A model generated the notes under the pieces. The model was given only the letters and a program-made list of their open reading frames with translations. It ran no database searches and was not told the DNA's origin. A stretch of 64,000 nt of DNA from Silene latifolia (lineage: Eukaryota > Streptophyta > Magnoliopsida > Caryophyllales > Caryophyllaceae). The DNA is taken from NCBI RefSeq assembly GCF_048544455.1, contig NC_133534.1:118878269-118942268 (forward strand), written 5' to 3'. The position numbers and the translations under genes were made by a program. This document shows, in pieces, positions 45,142 to 55,600 of this stretch. Each line of letters starts with the position of its first letter. Position 1 is the stretch's first letter.

Positions 45142-46748
45142 TTATGAAGATAAAACACATGTGTCCATCTTTTTATTTTGATTTTGACGTAGACGAGATA
45201 GGTCGATTGTCACATGTGTTTTGGGCTGACCCTATTAGTATTAAAAACTATTTGCTATTCGGGGACATAACCTCTTTTGATACGACCTTTAGAAACAACA
45301 AGTATAGGATGATATTTGGTCCTTTTACAGGGGTGGATAATCATAAGAGATGCGTGACCTTTGGGGCTGGACTTATTATAAATGAGAGTAAGGAGTCCTT
45401 TGCTTGGATATTTACGAAATTCGTAGAGGCTATGGGGGGTCGTCATCCAGTTTGTATGATAACTAATGAAGATGCGGGGATAGAAGAAGGAATGAAATTA
45501 GCCTGGAAAAACAAGGTGCAACACAGATATTGCATGTGGCACATACTAAAAAAGTTGCCTGAGAAAGTAGGGCCTGTAATATGTAAAGATACTGGGTTCC
45601 TGAAGAAGTTAAACCGATGTGTTTGGAGCGAAGATGTGGAGCCGCCTGAATTTGAGGAAAGGTGGACAACAGTAGTTGAATCTCATGGGTTGTCGGATAA
45701 CGAGTGGCTTAAGGAGAAGTACAACATTAGAAATATGTGGGTTCCAACTTACTTTCGTGATCTGTTTTTAGGAGGCTTAATGAGAACGACCTCCAGGTCA
45801 GAGTCAGAAAACCACTTTTTCAGCAACTTCACTAATCCTAATTTAACCCTAGTTGAGTTTTGGATGAGATTAAAGAGTGCAATGGATGCTCAAAGATGGA
45901 CTCATTCGAAACTTGTTGCACAATAAAAAAAAAACTCCTTCCCCCAGTTGTCGACTCCATTAGCCCCAGAAAAGCATGCATCAGAAATCTACACTCCAAC
46001 AATTTTCGGCGAGTTTCAAAAGGAAGTCGAAGCAGCTTGCTATTCATGTGGTGTTGGGGATAAAGAAAAAGATAAAACCTATCAAATTCTATACACAGAT
46101 ATCATAGATCAAGTTCGAAATAAAACGTATAAGGTTTGTTTTAAGAAGGATGATGTTTCAGTGGTATGCACTTGCAAGAAGTTTGAAAGACATGGAATAC
46201 TCTGTCGACATGCTCTGTGTGTCTTTAAAGATCGGGGAATTCAGAAAGTTCCAAGTGACTACCTACTTAGTCGGTGGAGAAAACTAGCAACCGCCGCCCA
46301 ATCGTCGGCCCTAATGGCGATTTTGCTTGCGATTGTACATCAATGGATGTCTGAGAAAAACAAAGTTTGCGAGTTATGGTCAGAGTTGTTTACTTGTGTA
46401 GCACTTGTTGAACAGAGTCCTGGGCATTGTGATGAGTTGCTTGGGATTTTGCGTGAGTTCAAGGAAAGGGTAAAAATTACCCCTGATGAAAGTGGAAATA
46501 CTGGTATTGCAAAGGTAAAGGACAAGAATGCTGAAATTGGGATGCTTTTAGGAACAAACATTCCTAGTGAGATTAAGGTTTTGCCTCCAAGGCAGTGCAA
46601 AAACAAAGGCTCGGGAAAAAGGCTGATCTCACAAAGAGAACGAGCTGGGGAAGTGAACAAGAAAGCGTTAAGAAAATGTAGGGCCTGTGGGGAGATGGCG
46701 AACCACGACAGTAGGAATTGTGACCGAAGGAAAACCGACAATGAGTAG
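45142..46748 (+). pseudogene. FAR1/MULE transposase exon 3, 3' half
   Basis: Continues the gene cut at 25338. The MULE transposase domain comes first (VFWADPISIKNYLLFGDITS; FDTTFRNNKYRM; HCRYCMWH-like RYCMWHILKKLPEKV), then helical sequence, a SWIM zinc finger (VCTCKKFERHGILCRHAL, about 46165-46225) and a C-terminal zinc knuckle (CRACGEMANHDSRNC), stop at 46746. Joining the two flanks through one AACAT copy leaves the frames out of register, so a one-base indel is present at or near the junction apart from the insertion itself. A UAA at 45924-45926 also interrupts the frame. At 45465-45467 the usual TDQD-type motif reads TNED, possibly losing a catalytic Asp. The gene is dead at four or more points. 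Confidence 0.88.
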
Positions 46749-47789
46749 AGTAATTTTTTATATTACCTTATTGAAAAATTCGGGAATTTTATTTTATTTG
46801 ATAGATATTGGACATTTGCCTTATTGAATAATTCGGGACTTTTTATTTTATTTGATAGATGTTGGACTTTTTTTCTTAAAACGAATGAATGTAACACTTA
46901 TAGAATGTAAAGCCCGAGTGTTCCTGTCACCATTATTTCGTGCACATACAACGGTATTTCATGCACATAGATATGTATTTCATGCACAAATCACGTTATT
47001 TCATGCACACATTATGCGAGTATCAAGAAACCTTACGGCGATTAATTTGATCTACCACTACATCCTTCTTTGCTACCACATCCCCAACCGTCAAAGTTAA
47101 TAATAAAATTCCAAAATCTAAATTAAAATGCAACATTTTAAAAGTTCGCTTGAGATTACTTTAAGATTTGACCTTGGACACATGAGTTACATGTTTCATG
47201 CATGTACACTGTTATTTCATGCATGTGGAACAGTTTTTAATGCATTTACGATGTTTTCAGATTTCATTACAGCCTTTTCGTTGTCCAATTTTGAAAATTG
47301 TCTCTCGTTTTCGTTGCCTCGTGACATGTTCGTTATCCAATTTAGAAAATTGTCTCTCGTTTTCGTTGCCCCGTGACATGTTTTTAGAATTAGTCCAGAA
47401 ACATGACTTCATGTCTTACACGCCTTACATATTCCAAAATCTAATATGTACTTTCAAGACTTAGTGTACTACATATTCTAGAATAAACTCCACAAGAATC
47501 TAATATTCCAGGGTCTACTCCCTTTGTACATCCCTCGACTCAAGGAATCAAATCAAAAAATGGCAATGTTTCGAATTTTGGATTAGGTCATCTGCCACTC
47601 CCTTTGCACATCCCTCGACTCAAGTGTTTAGAAAATATCACCTAGTGATAATCCTACAAAAAAACAGGGGGGATGGGGGGGGGGGGGGGAATACTGTTAC
47701 GTAAAAGTCACTCCGAGACAAAATCTAATGAAAAGAAGATTGAAATTAGGCAAAATTTAAATTAGGCATTCAAGGTTCTTTATATTTAC
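46749..47789. repeat. Intergenic zone of element C with TATTTCATGCACA motifs
   Basis: Between the two convergent genes. Units such as ACGGTATTTCATGCACATAG occur at 46925-47015 and TGTTATTTCATGCATGTG at 47190-47250. A duplicated block containing AAAATTGTCTCTCGTTTTCG occurs at about 47295 and 47347. A G-rich run lies at about 47669-47690. No gene. Confidence 0.75.
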
Positions 47790-49092
47790 CTTTCTCTTGT
47801 TTCGCTTCCATTTGATGAGACGTGCAATCATACTCGTACCATATTCATCCAAATCCTACGTAAAAATTTTATTTGACAACAAATATTGAAATGCTTGAAA
47901 TAAAATATACTGAATAATGTTTACAAAAGTTTGTTGAAAAATTTATACCTCGTAAGAACGCTTATCACTCCATGATGCTTGATCACACAAATTTTCTAGC
48001 CACTTTAACAAATAAACTCCACAAGAATACCCAATATTTTGTTGAGGCACTTGCACAACCTCCCACTGAAAAGTCTTGATCTCCAACAACCTTGTGTATC
48101 TTGGAGAGTCTCTTGCGATGATCTCCAAAGCAGGTGGAGCTATAAAAAAACAAGACAGTGAGTGATTGTGATTGTGGTATAAGGCTATGTAATGCACAAG
48201 CAAGGGTATGTCATGCACATAGAAGGGTATTTCATGCACATAAAGATCACCAACAGTATTTTCATTCAACAATGCATTTTGGGCAGTCAAAAACTGTTGA
48301 GCAGCCTTCCGGATATAATAAATGAGGGGTAACATGTTTTTGTGCAAAAACTAATAAATCATACCTGTTCAACTAAAAATTTTTGCCTGACTTCACGGCG
48401 CCTGGGCAGGTTGGAGTCGAGTATGAAGTTCATCCTTTTCCCAAAGTCAACAACGCATGCAAACCAATGTGATTTATCCACACAATAAGGAAAGAAAGCC
48501 TGAAATATTACAAACTAGTCAAGTAGGATTTATCGACTTCAAATGGAAAAAAAATGCATGGAAAAAAAAAGTAAGAGAATATTTATTTACCAGTGGGTTG
48601 TGTTTAGATTGAGGGGCAAGTAGTCAAGTAGGACGTATTGACTTCGAAACCCCTTTTTACCGACAAGTCCCTGAAATTTGAGAACATTTGTCAAAATTCT
48701 TTGTCATTTCAAAAACCAAAAACAAGCATTTGACACAATAAGGAATATGAATACCTTTATGATTGTCGGAAATACACAACACTTGGGTTTTTGATTGTAG
48801 TACGAATACCAACAGCATCAATAACCATATCCATTACCCAATTTCCTGGTAGCAAGGTCTGGAGCGCGTCTTGGGTAACTTGCAACCAATCGGTTTCTAC
48901 AACGACCTCACTAATGATGCACAAGTTGTAATTAGATTAGAAAACACGGAACAGCTGAGAGTGGACAAAAACTGAAGTTTTTAAAAAGCTGAATGGTCAG
49001 TTAGAACTTACTCCTTGTTCTTCTTATTAATTCGAATATAATTGATCAAGTGTGCATCTGTATATGATAAATCATCATGTGGCGCTTGATTA
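47790..49092 (-). pseudogene. ULP1-like gene, second C48 domain with catalytic residues kept
   Basis: Spliced exons on minus: 49092-49012, 48910-48755, 48670-48591, 48499-48365, 48139-47949, 47855-47790, all with GT-AG borders. Landmarks in order: LQTLLPGNWVMDMVID (start of the C48 fold), KSHWFACVVDFGKRMNFILD (catalytic His then Asp), VPQQNIGYSCGVYLLKWLE (oxyanion Gln and catalytic Cys). ULP1/C48 enzymes remove SUMO from proteins. All catalytic positions look present, but a frameshift near 48820 and another in exon 48670-48591 suggest decay, unless my exon borders are off. The first exon joins in phase to the exon at 49292-49171, so this is one gene with the segment upstream. Confidence 0.65.
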
Positions 49093-49170
49093 CTGAGAAA
49101 AGGGGAAAATAAAAGCTCCTTTATTAACATGGAAAAACGGAAAATAAAGCTACTTAAGATTTCGCATTAC

Positions 49171-50274
49171 CGAATCTGAACGCCATTCTTGTAAGCCTTT
49201 GCTGCAGCCGTCACTTGAAGTTTATAAGAGTTGTATCGCCAAGTTAGAATTTCATTGCAAATCCTCACAACATAACGGTTAACATCAACTCTCTGAACAA
49301 TAACAACAAAAGAAATCAACATCAGTGACTTCATATTTAATGTACATACAAGTAAAAGTTGAATTAAATAATACAGACTTACTCCCTTTACGACCCACCT
49401 TTGAACCTAAGCGTCCCTTAGCCCCGTTGTACATCTCCATATGACGCATGAGGTAGATTCCAGTATCATGCTCGACATCAATGACAACGTGCGGAATATA
49501 CAACTTAGTAATCAAAAGCCATGAAGACACCAAGTTTGGAATCTTACTTGAAAGCGTACCCAACAAGTTCTTCTGATAAAGGTAAAACAATGACGAATAA
49601 ATAATCTCTCACAAAAATTAGACGAAAATCAGGCACTTTATTGCAAAAAGATCTGAAGATATACCACAAGTCTAACATGGCGAGAATAGTCAGTTGACAG
49701 AGGCATCAAGTGCATCACTTCTAACATCTTCTTACTAACATGGTAACAGAAGACAAATGGCAAGGGTGTAACAATAGGAATGAAAACCTGTACGACATTG
49801 AAAACAAAGACAATAATGAAAAGAAAGACACTTAGTTGAAAACAGCCATGGAAATGTGAAAATCTTGAAGGACTTACCAACTTCACGTCTGCAAATTTGA
49901 CATCCAATGAGTCAATCTGTTCATTAAATTAGGTGACCCATATTAGAGAATTAAAACTTGTAATAATTGGACACTTATTTGATGCATGTTCAGTGTTGTT
50001 TAATGCACCTAGATTGGTATTTCGTGCATCTACAATGTTATTTCATGCATTCGAAAGTCTAATGCAGCCCAAGGTTGAGAACAGCCATGGAACACTTACG
50101 TCAGTTGTCTCTGTGATAAATAGGCGGCAAGGGCATTTACGATTTCTGAATTTGATGCCCTCATTCAAATAATCACACCACACAGAAATGACATCTGTAT
50201 GAACTCGACGATCAAGAAGCAAACTCTTCATATGACTTCGTGTCAGAGTCTTGCCCGTGACTAAATAAAACCTC
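49171..50274 (-). pseudogene. ULP1-like gene, first C48-like domain without catalytic residues
   Basis: Exons on minus: 50274-50100 (SLLLDRRVHTDVISVWCDYL), about 49917-49877, 49786-49665 (VFIPIVTPLPFVFCYHVSKK), about 49574-49400 (HDTGIYLMRHMEMYNG), 49292-49171. The order matches a C48 peptidase core, but the expected HW after VFIPI is PF, the Asp position is not Asp, and the DCG of the active-site Cys reads DTG. So this domain appears to be a pseudo-protease. Motif copies (TATTTCATGCA) sit in its introns at about 49975-50050. Confidence 0.6.
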
Positions 50275-50370
50275 CTATACGATTATGATAACATGAAACT
50301 TAGTGTTATACAAAGAAAATGTAATACATATATGCCGAATAAGATTAAAATATAGGAGAGTGATACATAC

Positions 50371-51586
50371 TCTTCATCTAAGTCCTCTGAAAATGCATAG
50401 TCTCCTACCAGTTTTTCCGATCGACTCAAGTCACGAACCATGTCCACGTTTATGATAAACTAAGGTGACCGGTAAACATTCTCTACCTCAACACACCTCT
50501 TAGGGAGTACCCTTCTACCAGCCACCTGCCTCTCAATGGCATAATCTGAGGGGGCAGCTGGAGAAGAGGGCTCAATTGGCGATTCATCCAACGATACTTG
50601 AGAGGAGATAACTACAGGCGATGGTTGGGATGAGATCAGAATTGGCGATATTGGCGATAAAGGACGAACTACTGGAACAGACGTCGTAGTTGTTGTGCTT
50701 GAATGAGGAACACTTGAAGCAGCCTGCAACCTGGACTCAAGGAACTCTTGAGAGTTATATGGTGCATCATCACCACTAAAAAGGCTGAAAGACGGTCCTT
50801 CCAGAAGTGCCTTATCCCTCTTTTCCTTTTCCTTTTTTTCGTTCCACAAATTTTCATGATGTGAATCAAACACCTTGCCAACATGAGTGTATGCATTATT
50901 AAGGATCCCTTCTAATTCAGCCATGACAGTGGGATTATCTAGAAACGCATCATCTGCACAACTCATGTCAACCTCCTCCTTCTTCAACTCCTCCTCCTCC
51001 ACTTTACCCTCATCCTCTTCAACTCCTTCTCCACTGCCACCTCCTCCTTTCTCTCCTTCAATTCATTCTCATCTTTCTCATTGTCCTTTTCCACTTCATC
51101 CTCCTCCATCTTCTCCATGATAGCACCTTCCCTTTCACCTTCTTCTGTACTCTGCTGTGAAAGGGAAAATCCTTCAAATAAACAATCTGCCAACTTTGAC
51201 ATTTGCGTGACAGCCGAGAAAGCGGGAGCCTTACACTTAGCATTTCTAACTGCTTTGGTAAACTCACCATAAATGTCTGCAAGTCGAATGGTTGTGCTTG
51301 CCAAAACCTTGATGGATTCTTTCCTCTCATCAACCGGTTCAGCTTCAAGTTCAGGTTGAGGTTGAGGTTCAGGTTGAGGTTCAATTGGAGGTTGAGGTTC
51401 AGGTTCAGGTAAACGTACAGGTACAGGTTCACGTTCATGTTGAGGTGCAACATAAGCAAATATGGGTTCAACAGAGCCCTTGCCAAAGCCACCCCCCTTC
51501 TGCTTCTCTAACTTAACCCTTTCTCTAATTTTCTCATCCGTCCAATTCGCTAATAAGGGAAATGATCGACGCACCGTTCTCGTCAT
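50371..51586 (-). pseudogene. ULP1-like gene, acidic linker region
   Basis: Frames on minus at 51586-50984 and 51002-50371, in different frames, so a frameshift lies near 50995. The first begins RSFPLLANWTDEKIRERVK, then has a Pro/Glu/Gln repeat (PEPQPQPEL type) and a long Glu/Lys run. The second is Ser/Pro-rich (SPISPILISSQPSPVV) and crosses a UAG at 50460-50462 before a donor at 50370. Such low-complexity linkers between the N-terminal domain and C48 core are usual in transposon-borne ULP1 genes. Confidence 0.6.
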
Positions 51587-52458
51587 GAAAACACATCTTC
51601 CAAGTAGATAATCTGGAAAATCAGAATCGGTCCCTTAAAATAAGTTTTAGGGGAATTAGCTATAGCCGCCTTCCACGACATGACGTTGTTGATCATATGG
51701 GACCGTGCAAATTTGCACCAATTCATGTTAGGGACAACGGCGAGATTTGAAAGGGAGCTTAATATCCGAGGGCTAGGATGATCACCTACTACCCCCATCA
51801 AGAGAACATTGACGATATAGATGAGGAAATTCCTCTTGAAATCGTCTCCAACATCCCGTTGCTCCATCATCTTATCTAAGAGAACCTTTTTCGTAATATC
51901 TGAGGTGGTAAACTAAGCCTTATACCTCTTGACAGCCTTTGTGTACTCCTTTTCCTTATAGAACATTCCAGCTGCAACAATGTCAATCGGTCCCATAGGA
52001 AGTCCAGTTGAAACGTGGACATCCTCATCAGAGATAACAAGATCGCAGTTCATCAATGAACAATTGAACGGATTAAATGTCTCGACAATCCATCTGGCCA
52101 AATGGCCATTGATTTCTTCTGACTTAAGTTGTAACAACCCTCCGAACCCCATACTGTGTATGGCTTCTATTTGCTTTTCGGATGGCCCCAACTTGATGAA
52201 ATTAGTGATCAAGAAAGGACTCATCCGAGTGACGAGAGGCTTATACTTGTCAAAACGCTTTCTTCTTTTTATACTTTGCGTTGGCTCTTTGCTTGTTGCT
52301 GCTGCTTTCCTCTTGCTCTTGTTAGGAGGCAACTCTGGTGCGACTTCGTCGTGAACTTTGGCTTTAACACGCTGACTCCGTTGCCGCGGTGAAATTTGTT
52401 CTGCCTGTGCGGCTGTAGGGTTTGGTTTGAGAGAATTATCCGTCAAAGTAGTCAGCAT
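51583..52458 (-). pseudogene. ULP1-like gene, N-terminal domain
   Basis: ATG at 52458 on minus. A basic leader (RQRSQRVK; KSKRKAA; SIKRRKRF), likely nuclear-targeting, is followed by the conserved helical domain found before C48 cores in plant transposon ULP1 genes (MSPFLITNFIKLGPSEKQIE; MGFGGLLQL; DEDVHVSTGLPMGP). A UAG at 51913-51915 interrupts the frame, which then continues to 51583 (NFLIYIVNVLLMGVVGDHPS; NMNWCKFARS). A frameshift near 51600 leads into the linker. The gene reads towards, and converges with, the transposase gene. Confidence 0.65.
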
Positions 52459-52678
52459 TAGTAAGGTAGCTTATTTAATGTATATACAAAATTGTTCTAT
52501 GCACATAGATAGTTATTTGATGCATATACAAGGTTGGCTCATGAATTCATAAGACTATTGTACGCCAAACCAAACAGTTATTAGCTTCAGGTAGACAGCT
52601 TATTCCATGCATGTACAAAGTTGTTTAATGCACATAAACAGTCATTTGATGCATATACAAGGTTATTTCAGGAAAACA
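52459..52678. repeat. Element C motif array, right
   Basis: Units such as GTTATTTGATGCATATACAA and TTGTTTAATGCACATAAACA repeat five or six times, in inverse orientation to the left array (GTTTATGTGCATCAAA). They lie upstream of the ULP1-like start codon, and the satellite begins immediately after them. Confidence 0.8.
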
Positions 52679-55600
52679 GGATTTTAAAAAGGGCCCGGGT
52701 GTCCTAAAACGGGACGGGAAAGGGTTTAGGGTTGGATTAGGCGGACCACTACCGCGGGTCCGCCTAATCCAACCCTAAACCCTTTCTCTTGCTATTGTCA
52801 TTCGAACACGAAAACCTAAAGACACCCTAGGAGGGGACGAGTGAACCCTTTTTTGGGGACGGGATTTTAAAAAGGGGCCCGGGTGTCCTAAAACGGGACG
52901 GGAAAGGGTTTAGGGTTGGATTAGGCGGACCGCTACCGCGGGTCCGCCTAATCCAACCCTAAACCCTTTCCCTTGCTATTGTCATTCGAACACGAAAACC
53001 TAAAGACACCCTAGGAGGGGACGAGTGAACCCTTTTTTGGGGACGGGATTTTAAAAAGGGGCCCGGGTGTCCTAAAACGGGACGGGAAAGGGTTTAGGGT
53101 TGGATTAGGCGAACCGCTACCGCGGGTCCGCCTAATCCAACCCTAAACCCTTTCCCTTGCTATTGTCATTCGAACACGAAAACCTAAAGACACCCTAGAA
53201 GGGGACGAGTGAACCCTTTTTTGGGAACGGGATTTTAAAAAGGGGCCCGGGTGTCGTAAAACGAGACGCGAAAGGGTTTAGGGTTGGATAAGGTGGACCG
53301 CTACCGCGGGTCCGCCTAATCCAACCCTAATCCCTTTCCCTTGCTATTGTCATTCGAACACGAAAACCTAAAGACACCCTAGGAGGGGACGAGTGAACCC
53401 TTTTTTGGGGACGGGATATTAAAAAGGGGCCCGGGTGTCGTAAAACGGGACAGGAAAGGGTTTAGGGTTGGATTAGGTGGACCGCTACCGCGGGTCCGCC
53501 TAATCCAACCCTAATCCCTTTCCCTTGCTATTGTCATTCGAACACGAAAACCTAAAGACACCCTAGAAGGGGACGAGTGAACCCTTTTTTGGGGACGAGA
53601 TTTTAAAAAGGGGCCCGGGTGTCGTAAAACGGGACGGGAAAGGGTTTAGGGTTGGATTAGGTGGACCGCTACCGCGGGTCCGCCTAATCCAACCCTATAC
53701 CCTTTCCCTTGCTATTGTCATTCGAACACAAAAACCTAAAGACACCCTAGAAGGGGACGAGTGAACCCTTTTTTGGAGACGGGATTTTAAAAACGGGCCC
53801 AGGTGTCCTAAAACGGGACGGGAAAGGGTTTAGGGTTGGATTAGGCGGACCGCTACCGCGGGTCCGCCTAATCCAACCATAAACCCTTTCCCTTGCTATT
53901 GTCATTCGAACACGAAAACCTAAAGACACCCTAGGAGGGGACGAGTGAATCCTTTTTTGGGGCGGGGTTTTAAAAAGGGGCCCGGGTGTCCTAAAACGGG
54001 ACGGGAAAGGGTTTAGGGTTGGATTAGGCGGACCGCTACCGCGGGTCCGCCTAATCCAACCCTAAACCCTTTCCCTTGCTATTGTCATTCTAACACGAAA
54101 AGCTAAAGAGACCCTAGAAGGGGACGAGTGAACCCTTTTTTGGGGACGAGATTTTAAAAAGGGCCCCGGGTGTCCTAAAACGGGACGGGAAAGGGTTTAG
54201 GGTTCGATTAGGCGGACCGCTACCGCGGGTCCGCCTAATCCTACCCTAAACCCTTTCCCTTGCGATTGTCATTCGAACACGAACACCTAAAGACACCCTA
54301 GGAGGGGACGAGTGAACCCTTTTTTGGGGACGAGATTTTAAAAAGGGGCCCGGGTGTCCTAAAACGGGACGGGAAAGGGTTTAGGGTTGGATTAGGCAGA
54401 CCGCTACCGCGGGTCCGCCTAATCCAACCATAAACCCTTTCCCTTGCTATTGTCATTCGAACACGAAAACCTAAAGACACCCTAGGAGGGGACGAGTGAA
54501 CCCTTTTTTGGGGACGGGATTTTAAAAAGGGGCCCAGGTGTCCTAAAACGGGACGGGAAAGGGTTTAGGGTTGGATTAGGCGGACCGCTACCGCGGGTCC
54601 GCCTAATCCAACCATAAACCCTTTCCCTTGCTATTGTCATTCGAACACGAAAACCTAAAGACACCCTAGGAGGGGACGAGTGAACCCTTTTTTGGGAACG
54701 GGGTTTTAAAAAGGGGCCCGGGTGTCCTAAAACGGGACGGGAAAGGGCTTAGGGTTGGATTAGGCAGACCGCTACCGCGGGTCCGCCTAATCCAACCCTA
54801 AACCCTTCCCTTGCTATTGTCATTCGAACACGAAAAGCTAAAGAGACCCTAGAAGGGGACGAGTGAACCCTTTTTTGGGGACGAGATTTTAAAAAGGCGC
54901 CCGGGTGTCCTAAAACGGGACGGGAAAGGGTTTAGGGTTGGATTAGGCGAACCGCTACCGCGGGTCCGCCTAATCCAACCCTAAACCCTTTCCCTTGCTA
55001 TTGTCATTCGAACACGAAAACCTAAAGAGACCCTAGAATGGGACGAGTGAACCCTTTTTTGGGGACGAGATTTTAAGAAGGGGCCCAGGTGTCCTAAAAC
55101 GGGACGGGAAAGGGTTTAGGGTTGGATTAGGCGGACCGCTACCGCGGGTCCCCCTAATCCAACCCTAAACCCTTTCCCTTGCTATTGTCATTCGAACACG
55201 AAAACCTAAAGACACCCTAGGAGGGGACGAGTGAACCCTTTTTTGGGGACGGGATTTTAAAAAGGGGCCGGGGTGTCCTAAAACGGGACGGGAAAGGGTT
55301 TAGGGTTGGATTAGGCGGACCGCTACGCGGGTCCGCCTAATCCAACCCTAAACCCTTTCCTTGCTATTGTCATTCGAACACGAAAACCTAAAGACACCCT
55401 AGAAGGGGACGAGTGAACCCTTTTTGGGGACATGGTTTTTAAAAGGCGCCGGGTGTCCTAAAACGGGACGGGAAAGGGTTTAGGGTTGGATTAGGCGAAC
55501 CGCTGCCGCGGGTCCGCCTAATCCAACCCTAAACCCTTTCCCTTGCTATTGTCATTCGAACACGAAAACCTAAAGACACCCTAGGAGGGGACGAGTGAAC

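Larger units (their letters stand above)
23410..52678. mobile_element. MULE-like element C with transposase and ULP1-like gene
   Basis: The left end GGGTCGAGATCCGGTGAGAA abuts (TA)n. The element carries a FAR1/MULE transposase gene on plus (23717-46748, interrupted) and a convergent ULP1-like gene on minus (52458-47790), the two-gene layout known for ULP1-carrying MULEs (Kaonashi/KI and CUMULE types). A motif read as TTTATGTGCATCAAA at the left (24045-24300) is found in opposite orientation (TTTGATGCATATAC) at the right (52460-52675), tying both sides into one element. The right terminal repeat is not seen; the 184-bp satellite starts at about 52679. Without the nested retrotransposon the element would be about 9.5 kb. 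Confidence 0.75.

Noticed and set aside
23717-46748. A functional domesticated FAR1-related transcription factor gene
   Set aside because: Stops, frameshifts, a 19.8-kb insertion and transposon motif arrays in its introns point to a dead MULE transposase.
50984-51492. Asn/Leu-rich ORF overlapping the ULP1-like linker
   Set aside because: Alternative frame of the Pro/Glu repeat region; the frame starting RSFPLLANWTDEKIRERVK has the conserved family sequence.
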